Counted from the first letter of the stretch, positions 34,592 through 43,619 are shown. The stretch is 64,000 nucleotides of DNA from Rhizobium albus (GCA_030160035.1 BSNO01000001.1:620001-684000); one strand, 5' to 3'. Notes: generated by a model not told the origin, from the sequence alone. Program-made: numbers and translations.

Positions 34592-37500
34592 GTGCGGCTG
34601 TTGCGCCTCCATTTGCTGCGTTACGGTGCCCTGACCGATCGGGTTCTCGAATTTCGGCCCGATGCGCGCCTCCATCTCGTCTATGGGCAGAACGAGGCCG
34701 GCAAGAGCTCGGCCCTATCGTCGCTTTCGGACCTGTTTTTCGGTTTTCCTCACCATGCTCACTACGCGTTCCTGCACAATGCGCAGACGCTGAGGCTAGC
34801 GGCGACGATCAGGGCGCGCTCGGGCGATGAATTGTCCTTCCGGCGCCGCCGCGGGAAAAAGGATACGCTTCTCGCAGACGACGAGGCGGAGACGCCACTC
34901 AAGGACGACGCGCTTGCGCCGTTCCTCGGAGGTTTGTCCCGCCCGGTTTTCGAACGGGCCTTCGGGCTTGATTCCGAACGGTTGCGCCTGGGGTCGCGGG
35001 CGATGCTCGACGCCGACGGTGAGGCGGGCGACCTGCTTTTTGCAGCGTCAGCCGGAATTCTTGGCCTGCGTCAGGTCAAGACGGCGATGGATGAGGAGGC
35101 GAACGCGCTTTTCACGCCAAGGGCTGCCGCCGGGAAGGCCTTCTACCAGGTGCTCGCCCGCCACGAGGAGGCGCGGCGCCTGGAACGCGACCACGAATTG
35201 CGTGCCGGCGATTGGAAATCCGTGAATGACGCCATCGACGATCTGTCGGAGCGTCACGCGGCCAAGGTGGCCGAGCGGACAGAGCTTCGACGGCGCGAGC
35301 AGGGCCTGGTTCGGCTGAACCAGTTGCGGCCGATCCTTGCCGAGATCGACCGCGAGAGGGAGCAACTGCGCGCTTTTGCGGATCTCGACCATGTCCCGGA
35401 AGGGCAGGGATCGGCGATTTCGGCGGCCCTTGCGACGCTGCGCCAAGCGAACGAACGGGTCGCGGCTGCGGAAAAGGCGCGGGAACGGGCGGAGGCCAAG
35501 CGTGCGGATATCGCGATCGACGTTGTCTATCTCGACCACGGGGATGCGATTGCCGAGTTGTTGTCGCAGTCGGCATCCCACCTCAAGGATCTCCGGGATC
35601 TGCCGCGGGTCACGGGCGAACGCGACGATTTCAGTCGCCTGCTGGAGGATCTTGCCCATCGTCTGGGGCTGGTGCGCAGCGATCTCGACCGACTTCAACC
35701 GACCGATATGGCAATCGCTGGCCTTGCCGAACGTGCCGCGGCCGCGCGGCAGGCGGCGGAGCGTGTTGCCCTGCTGGATGAGCGATTGGCGGCGGAAATG
35801 GTGCAGGCCAGCACGCTCGAAGCGCAGGCAACTGAGGTTGCCGCTATCGATCCGCGCCCCTGGCTCGACCGGCTGGAGCCTCTGCGCCCCGACATCGAGT
35901 TACTGGGCGATGTGGATAGCCGGACGGTCAAGCTCGAGACGGAGCGGCGCCGGATCGCGGAGGCGGTGAGCAGGCTCGTTCCGCCGGTCAAGGATCTCGA
36001 TGCGCTGGCGAAGACCAGCCTGCCTGAAGAGACGACGCTTGCGGCTCAGCGCGATCGCATGCGCGATCTGCAGCAGGGCGCGCGCGTGTTGCAAGACCGT
36101 ATCGATCGCGAGCGTGTCGAAATCGACGCGCTCGAAGCTGAGGCACGCGCCGAGGCGCATCGAGGCGTTACAGCAAGCCCGGCTGCGATCCATCAGGCGC
36201 GTTCGGATCGCGATGGTCTGTTCAGAGAGATCGCCGCTTCGTTGACGGGCGAGGCACCGCCGATCGAACCAGCCATCGCCGCAGTCTCGATCGGGCGCTA
36301 TCGTTCTGCCGTAACGGCAGCCGATGCGCTTGCCGACGCCGCACTGGAGCAATCGGACCGGCTGGCCGAGGCGGCGGCGAAGTCCCGTCGCCGGGAAGAT
36401 CTGCTGCGCAGCCATGCGGCCCTTCTGAAAGACCTCGATGCCAATGAGGCCGCGCAGGCGAAGGCGCGGGCCGAGTTCGCCCAACCGTTCGCTTCACTCG
36501 GGCTGGCTGCCGGTTCTCCGGACGAGATGATCGTCTGGAGCCGTGCGCTCGCTGCGCTCCTGGCTGCCCGGCAAGCTCTTCTCGAAGAAGAAGACCGTTT
36601 GGCGAGCCTCAGGCAGACCGCGCAGCGACTGCGCGATCCGTTGGAGCTGATCGCCCGCGGCATTCGGCTTGAGGGAAGCGAGAGCCTCCCCTTGCGTGCA
36701 CTTGATCGGGGTTTGCGCGAACGGCTGCGGCAACTGGGCGAAGCGTGGGATGCGAGCCGGGATCTGGCAGCGCGCAAACGGGACACGGCGCGCAGGGTTG
36801 AGGATCTTCGCGAACGGCGCGCCGCGGCAGATCGGTCAGCGCAGGAGGCGCTTGCCGCGCTCCAGGCAGAAACCGCCCGTCTCGGGTTGTTCGAGCCGGG
36901 CACGCCGGCCGAAACCGAAGCTGCGCTTGCTCTGTGGAAGAAGGTGCCCGACCTGCGGCGCGAAGAGGACAACCGCGCGCGACGCGTCGCGGGCATCGAA
37001 CGCGACATTCGCGGATTTCGCGAAAGCGTCGAAGCGCTCGTTGCGAAGCTGGATGCATCCATGTCGGGCTTTCCGCCGGCCGAGGCGATCCGCGTCTTTC
37101 ACAACCGGGCCCAGGCGGCACGAACGGCCGACACCATGGATCGTCAGGCGCGACAGGATATCTCGGAGGCCGAGGAGGGGCTTACGGAGGCGAATGCAGC
37201 GCGCGTCGATGCCGAGGAGCGTCTCGCTGCCCTGGTTGCCGGGTTTGGCCAAGCGCCGGATGCGGATGCTATTGCCGGCCGGCTCATCGAACGCGATGGC
37301 CTCCGGGTCAGCCTTTCGCGGTGCCGTAGTCGGCTCGGCGAAGTGGCTGCGGGAGAAGACGAGACCTCGATCCGCGCGGCCATTCAGGAAGCAGATCGGG
37401 ATGCCGCCTTGCCGGACCTTGCGCAGCTTTCGGAGGACATCCATCGGCTCGACGGTGAGGTCGACGAACTCTTCGCCCAGCTTGCCGCCGAAAAGGCGCG

Positions 37501-38065
37501 GCGCGAAGGAATGATGGGCGCCAAGGGAGCCGAACTCGCAGCTTTCGAGCGGAAGGCCGCCGAAGCCGAGCTCGTTCAGGTCGCGCGCCAATGGGCCGTG
37601 CTGAAATTCGGATCGCTGCTTCTCGGTGCGGCGATGGAACGGCAGCGGGCGGCGCAGAGCAACCCGATGCTGCAAAGGGCGGGCGCGTTATTCTCAGCCA
37701 TCACCGAAGGCCGGTTCGATGGCCTTCGTCAGCAGTTCGACGAGAACGACCGGCCGACGGTCGTTGCTGTGCGGAGCAATGCCGATTTCGTCGGCGCTTC
37801 CGGAATGAGCGACGGGACACGCGACCAGCTTTATTTGGCGCTCAGGCTTTCCTATCTAGAGGATTATGCGGAGAGGAACGAACCGGCGCCTTTCATTGCG
37901 GACGATATCTTTCAGACCTTCGACGATGAGCGCACGCTTGCTGCACTGAAGGTCCTCGGGGAAACTTCCGAACGGATTCAACCAATCGTTTTCACGCATC
38001 ACGGACACGTCGTGGAACTTGCGAGGGCTGCTCTTGGTTCTGCGCTCGACGTCGTGGAACTTTAA
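34592..38065 (+). CDS. SMC/Rad50-like ATPase (YhaN family, SbcC-related)
   Basis: 1157 aa. Walker A GQNEAGKSS (32-40) near the N-terminus, long Ala/Glu/Arg-rich coiled coils through the middle, and the C-terminal half of the ATP site (GMSDGTRDQLYLALRLSYLEDY as signature, PFIADDIFQTFDDERT as Walker B/D-loop, then FTHH). It starts with GTG. It would form a DNA-end-processing complex with the metallophosphoesterase at 33348. There is no obvious central zinc-hook CxxC, as in YhaN-type proteins. Confidence 0.88.
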   Translation: MRLLRLHLLRYGALTDRVLEFRPDARLHLVYGQNEAGKSSALSSLSDLFFGFPHHAHYAFLHNAQTLRLAATIRARSGDELSFRRRRGKKDTLLADDEAETPLKDDALAPFLGGLSRPVFERAFGLDSERLRLGSRAMLDADGEAGDLLFAASAGILGLRQVKTAMDEEANALFTPRAAAGKAFYQVLARHEEARRLERDHELRAGDWKSVNDAIDDLSERHAAKVAERTELRRREQGLVRLNQLRPILAEIDREREQLRAFADLDHVPEGQGSAISAALATLRQANERVAAAEKARERAEAKRADIAIDVVYLDHGDAIAELLSQSASHLKDLRDLPRVTGERDDFSRLLEDLAHRLGLVRSDLDRLQPTDMAIAGLAERAAAARQAAERVALLDERLAAEMVQASTLEAQATEVAAIDPRPWLDRLEPLRPDIELLGDVDSRTVKLETERRRIAEAVSRLVPPVKDLDALAKTSLPEETTLAAQRDRMRDLQQGARVLQDRIDRERVEIDALEAEARAEAHRGVTASPAAIHQARSDRDGLFREIAASLTGEAPPIEPAIAAVSIGRYRSAVTAADALADAALEQSDRLAEAAAKSRRREDLLRSHAALLKDLDANEAAQAKARAEFAQPFASLGLAAGSPDEMIVWSRALAALLAARQALLEEEDRLASLRQTAQRLRDPLELIARGIRLEGSESLPLRALDRGLRERLRQLGEAWDASRDLAARKRDTARRVEDLRERRAAADRSAQEALAALQAETARLGLFEPGTPAETEAALALWKKVPDLRREEDNRARRVAGIERDIRGFRESVEALVAKLDASMSGFPPAEAIRVFHNRAQAARTADTMDRQARQDISEAEEGLTEANAARVDAEERLAALVAGFGQAPDADAIAGRLIERDGLRVSLSRCRSRLGEVAAGEDETSIRAAIQEADRDAALPDLAQLSEDIHRLDGEVDELFAQLAAEKARREGMMGAKGAELAAFERKAAEAELVQVARQWAVLKFGSLLLGAAMERQRAAQSNPMLQRAGALFSAITEGRFDGLRQQFDENDRPTVVAVRSNADFVGASGMSDGTRDQLYLALRLSYLEDYAERNEPAPFIADDIFQTFDDERTLAALKVLGETSERIQPIVFTHHGHVVELARAALGSALDVVEL

Positions 38066-38072
38066 TGGCACC

Positions 38073-38089
38073 CCCCTTAATCTAAGGGG
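38073..38089 (+). terminator. Weak hairpin after the YhaN-like gene
   Basis: CCCCTTA, ATC, TAAGGGG: a 7-bp stem 8 nt after the stop codon, followed by only two T. It could be a weak terminator or attenuator before the HWE kinase gene. Confidence 0.4.
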
Positions 38090-38125
38090 TTCGGCGAAGC
38101 GATGCTGGTCCTATGTTAATGTGAG

Positions 38126-39622
38126 GTGACTATAACCGGTCCAGATGAGGTGATCGCCGAGATCGCGGAAGTAGAAGCAATGCCGCCTGCTGAGCATGCC
38201 GTACTGACGGGCGCCCATTGGGGCCTGACCAGTGCAGAATTGATGAATGCCATGCCCGTTGCTGTGTACACCACAGACAGCGCAGGTTTCATCACGTCGT
38301 ATAATGACGCTGCCGAGAAGCTTTGGGGCCGGGCTCCGACGTTGAACGAGACGCGCTGGTGCGTTTGGGAAACCTTCTTCGACGATTTGGGCGTGCCCAT
38401 TCCAACTGAGGAGTGCCCGATCGCCAGGGCGCTGACGGAAAAGCAGGATATGGAGCCTGTGGAGCTTTGGGCGGTGCGTGCCGATGGAAGCCGCGTCGCC
38501 TTTCTTGCCCATCCGAAGCTTCTGCGCGGTATGGATGGAGAGGTCGAGGGCGCGATCAATACGCTCGTCGACATCACAACGCACAAATCGGCCCAGGCCG
38601 CGGAATCGCGACTATCGGCTCTCGTTGCGTCATCGGCCGATGCGATCGTGAGTAAGGATTTGAACGGCGTCATCACCAGCTGGAATGATGGCGCGATGCA
38701 GCTTTTCGGCTACGCGCCGAGTGAGGCGATCGGTCGGTCGATCCGTATGCTGATCCCGCCGGACAGGGCCGGAGAGGAAGATCTGATCCTCGCGCGTATT
38801 CGTGCCGGTGAAAAGGTGGAGCACTTCGAGACCCGCAGACGCCACAAGGACGGGCGACTGATTGCCGTTTCGCTGACGATTTCGCCGATCCGTTCCCGGC
38901 ATGGCCAGATCATCGGCGTTTCGAAGATCGCGCGTGACATTTCCGGGCAGCTCGAGCGTGAAGGGCGCATTCGCTCCCTGATGGGCGAAGTCAATCACCG
39001 CGTGAAGAACCAGTTCGCCGTCATCCTTTCGATGGTTCGAGAAACGCATCGGCGCAGCGGCGATGCCGGAGATTTCGAAAATCAGGTTCAGGATCGGATC
39101 CTGGCCTTATCGCGCTCGCACGATCTCTTGGTGCAGGGCGATTGGCGCGGCACGACGCTGAGTGAGCTGGTGCGGGCGCATGTGCTGCCGTTCGGTCTGG
39201 AGGAGAGAATCGAGCTGTCAGGACCGCGCATTCTGTTGCGGCCGATGGCCGTCCAATATCTCGGCATGGCGTTTCACGAGCTTGCCACGAATTCGGCACG
39301 GTACGGTGTCCTCAAGCAGGATACGGGCAAAATCCTGATCAGTTGGTCCATAGCCGAGAGTCAAAACGGACTGCGCTTCCTGCTCGACTGGCAGGAAGAG
39401 TTTCAGGGCCGATCGACAGAGCCTACGGAAAAGCGATCGGGGCTCGGCATGGCCGTTCTCGAACGCATTGCACCGTCGGCCGTAGGCGGGAAGGGGCTCA
39501 TCGAGATCGATGCCGAGCAGGCTCGATGGTCATTGAATGCCCCCGCCCGCCAAGTCGAAGTCGCAGAAATCGACCTCGACGAGACGAGCCCATGGTCCAA
39601 TCTTGGGGCTCAGAGGCTTTAA
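38126..39622 (+). CDS. PAS-domain HWE-family histidine kinase
   Basis: 498 aa soluble kinase. Two PAS domains (about 35-155 and 160-285; the second with SADAIVSKDLNGVITSWNDGA) precede an HWE-type core with phosphoacceptor H291 in GEVNHRVKNQF and a GHKL domain (MAFHELATNSARYGVL). HWE/HisKA_2 kinases are common in alphaproteobacteria and often feed the PhyR-NepR-EcfG general stress pathway. No partner regulator is adjacent, but stress-type genes with EcfG-like promoters follow on the other strand. The GTG start is uncertain; GTG 38150 and ATG 38177 are alternatives. Confidence 0.87.
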   Translation: MTITGPDEVIAEIAEVEAMPPAEHAVLTGAHWGLTSAELMNAMPVAVYTTDSAGFITSYNDAAEKLWGRAPTLNETRWCVWETFFDDLGVPIPTEECPIARALTEKQDMEPVELWAVRADGSRVAFLAHPKLLRGMDGEVEGAINTLVDITTHKSAQAAESRLSALVASSADAIVSKDLNGVITSWNDGAMQLFGYAPSEAIGRSIRMLIPPDRAGEEDLILARIRAGEKVEHFETRRRHKDGRLIAVSLTISPIRSRHGQIIGVSKIARDISGQLEREGRIRSLMGEVNHRVKNQFAVILSMVRETHRRSGDAGDFENQVQDRILALSRSHDLLVQGDWRGTTLSELVRAHVLPFGLEERIELSGPRILLRPMAVQYLGMAFHELATNSARYGVLKQDTGKILISWSIAESQNGLRFLLDWQEEFQGRSTEPTEKRSGLGMAVLERIAPSAVGGKGLIEIDAEQARWSLNAPARQVEVAEIDLDETSPWSNLGAQRL

Positions 39623-39678
39623 GGTAATCGTATTGTCGCGTTTCCGGACGGTGGACCGTACCCCTTTACATGGAAACG

Positions 39679-40530
39679 CTAGCTGACAGGCGTCCCGCCA
39701 TTGGGATGGAGCACCTGTCCCGTGATGTACGACGCATCTTCGCAGGCAAGGAACAGCAGCGACGGCGCCACTTCGTTCGGCTGGCCTGGCCGTTTCAGCG
39801 GTGTGCTCTTGCCGAACTCCTCGACCTTGTCGGCAGGAAATGAAGCCGGGATGAGCGGCGTCCAGATCGGGCCCGGCGCAACGCCGTTCACGCGAATGCC
39901 TTTTTCCGCAAGATTGGCCGACAGTGCACGGATAAACGCCAGCAGCGCACCTTTCGTGGAGGAGTAATCCAGAAGCACCGGCTGGCCCCGATAGGCGGTG
40001 ATCGATGTGGTGCAGATGATCGACGAGCCTTCCTTCAGGTAGGGCAGCGCGTGCTTGGTGATGTGGAACGCACCGAACACATTGGTGCGGAACGTGCGCT
40101 CCATCTGTTCTTCGGAAATGTCGGTGAGTTCTTCCTGGTAGTGCTGCTCGGCGGCATTGTTGACGACGATATCGATGCCGCCGAACTCCTCCACCGCTTG
40201 GGCAACGAATGCTTCGGCAACGCCGCTCAGCCCGATGTCGCCCATCTTGGCGAAGCACTGCGCCCCTTCTTCCCGAACGAGCCGCATCGTCTCCTCGGCA
40301 TCGGCCGTCTCTTCTTCATCCTTGTACAGGATGGCAACCTTCGCGCCTTCGCGCGCGAAGAGAATTGCCGTGGCGCGGCCGATACCGGAATCGCCGCCAG
40401 TGATGATCGCAGATTTGCCGCTGAGCCGGCCGGAGCCCGGATAGCGTGGCATGAAATCGGGCTCGGGACGCATTGCTGCCTCCGAGCCCGGCTGGTGGTC
40501 TTGTTCCTGGCGTTCTGGTGCCTTGGTCAT
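39679..40530 (-). CDS. Short-chain dehydrogenase/reductase, general-stress type (YghA/YhdF-like)
   Basis: 283 aa NAD(P)-dependent oxidoreductase. Seen: cofactor motif TGGDSGIGR, NNAA and the catalytic YSSTKGA with a Ser upstream (TTSITAYRG). The 30-40 residue N-terminal extension before the Rossmann fold, with MPRYPGSGRLSGKSAIITGG, is typical of the bacterial stress-induced subgroup. The start is ATG 40530, with AAGGA upstream; the open frame to 40884 runs over the neighbouring gene and was rejected. A GGAAC-N17-GTT promoter-like element lies 28 nt upstream. Substrate unknown. Confidence 0.9.
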   Translation of the reverse strand: MTKAPERQEQDHQPGSEAAMRPEPDFMPRYPGSGRLSGKSAIITGGDSGIGRATAILFAREGAKVAILYKDEEETADAEETMRLVREEGAQCFAKMGDIGLSGVAEAFVAQAVEEFGGIDIVVNNAAEQHYQEELTDISEEQMERTFRTNVFGAFHITKHALPYLKEGSSIICTTSITAYRGQPVLLDYSSTKGALLAFIRALSANLAEKGIRVNGVAPGPIWTPLIPASFPADKVEEFGKSTPLKRPGQPNEVAPSLLFLACEDASYITGQVLHPNGGTPVS

Positions 40531-40558
40531 CGTCGAGATCCTTGGGGTTCCTTCACCC

Positions 40559-40583
40559 AACAGCAGCGAGACGATGAAGTTCC
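40559..40583 (-). promoter_or_regulatory. Sigma-EcfG-like promoter of the SDR gene
   Basis: On the minus strand: GGAAC (40583-40579), 17 nt, GTT (40561-40559). This matches the alphaproteobacterial EcfG consensus GGAAC-N16/17-GTT and ends 28 nt before the start codon. Confidence 0.55.
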
Positions 40584-40585
40584 TT

Positions 40586-41272
40586 TCAGCGCAGGCCAGC
40601 CTTACGCTCAATGGCGGCACCGGTCTTCTCCGCGACCGTTTCGACCTTTTCTGCGACCGTGGGTCCACCATGGGCGGACGCAGGAGCAAGCCCCTCGTCC
40701 TGCATCGCCTCACGGGCCGTCCGCAGCGTGTCCTTGACCGCATCGGCGGCGTCATGGCGGGCTTTGCGAGCGCGCTTCCTGACACCCTCGACCGCATCGT
40801 CGTGCAGCTCGCCGAGCAACTCGTCCTCGCGCCGTGTCGATGGCAGAGCCGCGCCGATCGCGATGCCGGCAAGGACTGCGCCAAGGCCGATGATCAGCGG
40901 GTCATTGTCGAATGTGCGGCCGATGGCAGTGTCGCGCCAGGTGGACCGCTTCGACGTCACTGGCAGGTTTCTCGGATTGTTCATGGGTTGAATCCTTTTT
41001 GGCCGTGATCGCGATGGTGACGCTGCTGGCCCGGCCGACGTTTTGTAGATCAGCCAGCCGATACCGGCACCAACAGCAGCGAGCGCCAGTGGCTGACGCG
41101 AGAGTGTTTCTGGTAGGGTGTCGTCGCCAAGGCCAGTGCGATTGGCAGCCTCGTCGACGATCTTGCGGACGGAGAACTGGTCGCGCAAAGCGTCCAGCCT
41201 CAGGCTCAATTCGGTGCGTTTGAGTTCGACTTCCTGCGCGAGCTCGGCCGATGATTGCCGGATATCAGACAT
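40586..41272 (-). CDS. DUF3618-type membrane-associated protein
   Basis: 228 aa. The N-terminal SAELAQEVELKRTELSLRLDALRDQF is the DUF3618 signature; two hydrophobic segments (about 64-80 and 125-142) follow, and the C-terminal third is rich in A/E/K/R helices. Such proteins accompany envelope-stress or stationary-phase clusters; function is unknown. It follows the next gene by 8 nt in the same direction, forming a small operon. Confidence 0.75.
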   Translation of the reverse strand: MSDIRQSSAELAQEVELKRTELSLRLDALRDQFSVRKIVDEAANRTGLGDDTLPETLSRQPLALAAVGAGIGWLIYKTSAGPAASPSRSRPKRIQPMNNPRNLPVTSKRSTWRDTAIGRTFDNDPLIIGLGAVLAGIAIGAALPSTRREDELLGELHDDAVEGVRKRARKARHDAADAVKDTLRTAREAMQDEGLAPASAHGGPTVAEKVETVAEKTGAAIERKAGLR

Positions 41273-41280
41273 GGGTTACC

Positions 41281-41913
41281 TCAGGCGCGATCGTCGGTGC
41301 CAAGCACCGATGTGGAGCGAGCGGCATCCGTTTCCTGCTCGAAACCGCTCATGCCCGTGCCAGCATCGTCTTCGACATAGGGGCTCTCGTCATCGTCGTA
41401 CGCCTCAAGCTCATCGTCTTCGTATTCATATTCCTCAGCCCGCTCGCTGCTCGCCTTCAAGAAGCGCGCGATGGTCAAACCGGCCAGCAGTCCACCCGCC
41501 ACGAACAGGAGCGGGTGTCGGCGCCCAATATCGCGCAGATCGTCGGCCGCGTTGACGATCGAGCGTTCCTGGATGGAGCGAGAGAGATTATCAAGCCCAT
41601 CGGCCGCTTCACGGGCAAGCTTGCCGGTCAATGCCGCGCCTGCCGTGTCCTCGCGCACGGATCCTCGAACGCGGTTGGCGATATCGTGCAGGCCTTCGGC
41701 AAGCGCATCCTTGCGCTGGTCCGCCTCGTCGATGGCCTTCAGCCGGACCTTTTCGCTAAAGGACGCCGCCTTTGATCGCGTGCGCGCGCCGGCGTCGGCA
41801 AGCTTCTCGCGCGCATCGTGCATCTCGGCGTCGAGCGCGTCGCGGATGGGCGTATGCTTCTCCGATGGGTGATCGCGGGTGTCGATGTCGGTATGGTGGG
41901 GATAGGTTGCCAT
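41281..41913 (-). CDS. Hypothetical tail-anchored protein of the stress cluster
   Basis: 210 aa. A long amphipathic, helix-rich N-terminal region (about 20-120, many A/D/R/K) is followed by one membrane segment (HPLLFVAGGLLAGLTIARF, about 132-150) and an acidic C-terminal tail with E/D/Y runs. This plan resembles apolipoprotein-like stress proteins found before DUF3618 genes. The usual small holin-like (YqjE) gene between the two is missing here. A candidate EcfG promoter lies 45 nt upstream. Confidence 0.65.
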   Translation of the reverse strand: MATYPHHTDIDTRDHPSEKHTPIRDALDAEMHDAREKLADAGARTRSKAASFSEKVRLKAIDEADQRKDALAEGLHDIANRVRGSVREDTAGAALTGKLAREAADGLDNLSRSIQERSIVNAADDLRDIGRRHPLLFVAGGLLAGLTIARFLKASSERAEEYEYEDDELEAYDDDESPYVEDDAGTGMSGFEQETDAARSTSVLGTDDRA

Positions 41914-41957
41914 TGGCTGATCCTTTCACGTGCGGTGGGCCGCGCCTTTGGGATCTG

Positions 41958-41982
41958 AACCGCTCCTGAAGAAAATTGTTCC
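41958..41982 (-). promoter_or_regulatory. Sigma-EcfG-like promoter of the stress operon
   Basis: On the minus strand: GGAAC (41982-41978), 17 nt, GTT (41960-41958). Placed 45 nt before the start of the hypothetical protein gene, and likely drives that gene plus the DUF3618 gene. Confidence 0.6.
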
Positions 41983-42178
41983 TCGATTGCGACGCCGGAA
42001 AAATTCGGCCGTGGTGGAACTTCGCTCGGTGGCGCCGGTTTCACGTCCAGCGAACCGCGGCTGCGTCAGCCGGACGCGGCGGTATAGGACACAGGCTGGT
42101 TTTTCCGGCTTCCTACCTGGCCTCGGGATTGGCACCCATCCTTGTCCCGCCCAGCCGCGGTTCGCTGCTTCCCAGCCG

Positions 42179-42268
42179 CTAATTCAGAACGATCGAGAAG
42201 ATCGTCGCATAGGCGACGACGACGGCGATGATGCCGATGGCGAGTGACAGGGCCACAATGGGGCGCAT
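42179..42268 (-). CDS. 29-aa single-transmembrane small protein
   Basis: The stop codon of the flavocytochrome gene (42283-42281) is directly followed by GGGAGA and then ATG at 42268. The 29 codons start MRPIVALSLAIG, stay hydrophobic and end TIFSIVLN. Composition, ribosome site and coupling to the upstream stop all argue for a real gene. One membrane helix, N-terminus probably cytoplasmic by the Arg. Small single-TM subunits are common in respiratory oxidase operons (CydX and CcoQ types); a role as an accessory subunit of the oxidase or flavocytochrome is inferred. Confidence 0.7.
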   Translation of the reverse strand: MRPIVALSLAIGIIAVVVAYATIFSIVLN

Positions 42269-42280
42269 CGCTGTTCTCCC

Positions 42281-43600
42281 TCAGACCATGTCGAAGATTT
42301 CGTTGGTGATCGTGCCGAAAGGTACTCCGAGCTTCAGGAGGTCCTGACGTGCGGCGTCGGTCAGCGGCTTCGGTCCGCACAACATGTGTGGCCAGTCGCG
42401 GCTGGATGCAGGCAGATGGCGTTTCAGGATCTCGGCCGAGAGGCGGCCGGTTTCGCTGTCCCTATCTTCGGGAGGCTCTTCTAGCACGTGAACGACCTTC
42501 AAATTGATCCGGCCGGACAACTCGGCGAGTTCATCGCGAAAGGCGGCATCGTCCCAGGCCTTGTTGCAGTAGAACAGGACGGCAGGCCGCTTGTCGCGTC
42601 TGGAATCCATCGCATGGAGGTTGGAGATCATGGGCGTGATGCCCACGCCGCCCGCGATCATGATAAAGCCTTTAGCGTCCGGGTGAGTGTCGATGGAAAA
42701 CGTGCCATAGGGACCGTCGAGATAGGCGACGGCGCCTTTTTCGACTTCCACCGCCTGTTCCGTGAAGTCGCCGAGTGCCTTGATCGACAGCGTCACATCG
42801 GGACCATGCTCAGGCGGGGAGGAGATCGTGAAGGGGTGTTCCCCGAGACCAAACGGCGACCGCTCGAGCGTCAGCCAGGCGAATTGTCCCGGTTTATGGC
42901 CGCTCAGCGGCTTACCTTGCGGCCTCAGCACGAGTTGGTGGACGCCGCCGTGATGGGCGATGTTGTCGACAACGATCCAGGGATTTCTCTTCTGGTTCCA
43001 AGGCTTGCCGATGCGCACCCAGAGCAGCATGGCCAGCCAGCCGATCGTCACGCCCAACCAGAGAAAGCGCGTGCTTGGATCGGCAGTGAACCGCCCGACG
43101 CCGAGGACGTGGGCGATGGCCGCGCCGAAGCCGATGATCGCGAGAGCCACGTGCAGATAGCGCCACCAGCCATATTCGAGCTTCAGCCACTTGCGCAGTT
43201 CGGATGTGACGACAAGGCCGGCGAAGCACAACAGCGCGAGCCGAGCAGCTGTCAGTTCCCAGCGCGCCTCGAGAGGATTGAGAACGCCCAGCACTTCCTC
43301 GAACCAGAAGTACAGAATGCCGAAATGGGCGAGCATCAGGCCGAGCGCGCCGATCGCCATGTAGCGGTGGAAGACATAGACGATGTCGACACCGAAGGGG
43401 TGCGACAGCCGCCGGAAGCGGGCAGTCAACGCAAATTGCAGCCCGGCCACGGCAAGCGCGCCGAAGCCGAAACCCATCGATAGATCGAACAGGAAGCCAT
43501 TGCCCTCGACCCGCTCACCGCGAAGGAGGACGAGAAAAGGCAGCGCCAGCACCGCCGGAATGGCCGCAATCCAGGCAATTTGCCTCACGGTTCGGCTCAT
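42281..43600 (-). CDS. NOX/ferric-reductase-like flavocytochrome
   Basis: 439 aa. The N-terminal half is a six-helix membrane domain with two His pairs each spaced H-x13-H (78/92 and 150/164), the bis-heme pattern of ferric reductases and NADPH oxidases. The C-terminal half is a ferredoxin-reductase domain: FAD motif HPFTISS, NAD(P) motif GGVGITPM and the terminal LCGPKPL. It should move electrons from cytosolic NAD(P)H across the membrane, to Fe(III), O2 or another acceptor. AAGGGAG precedes the ATG. It is near the end of the oxidase operon. Confidence 0.83.
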   Translation of the reverse strand: MSRTVRQIAWIAAIPAVLALPFLVLLRGERVEGNGFLFDLSMGFGFGALAVAGLQFALTARFRRLSHPFGVDIVYVFHRYMAIGALGLMLAHFGILYFWFEEVLGVLNPLEARWELTAARLALLCFAGLVVTSELRKWLKLEYGWWRYLHVALAIIGFGAAIAHVLGVGRFTADPSTRFLWLGVTIGWLAMLLWVRIGKPWNQKRNPWIVVDNIAHHGGVHQLVLRPQGKPLSGHKPGQFAWLTLERSPFGLGEHPFTISSPPEHGPDVTLSIKALGDFTEQAVEVEKGAVAYLDGPYGTFSIDTHPDAKGFIMIAGGVGITPMISNLHAMDSRRDKRPAVLFYCNKAWDDAAFRDELAELSGRINLKVVHVLEEPPEDRDSETGRLSAEILKRHLPASSRDWPHMLCGPKPLTDAARQDLLKLGVPFGTITNEIFDMV

Positions 43601-43619
43601 GTGCGGCTCCCTTGAGCGG

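Noticed and set aside
39679-40884. SDR extended to 401 aa
   Set aside because: The extra 118 residues overlap the DUF3618 gene in another frame and are Arg/Ser-rich; the start at 40530 has a ribosome site and an EcfG-like promoter.
42016-42040. Plus-strand GGAAC-N17-GTT element (EcfG-like)
   Set aside because: No plus-strand gene follows; by chance several such matches are expected in a 64-kb window.
41930-42247. 105-aa plus-strand frame over the stress promoter and the microprotein
   Set aside because: Arg/Pro-rich shadow frame without a start context; it conflicts with the promoter and the minus-strand small protein.
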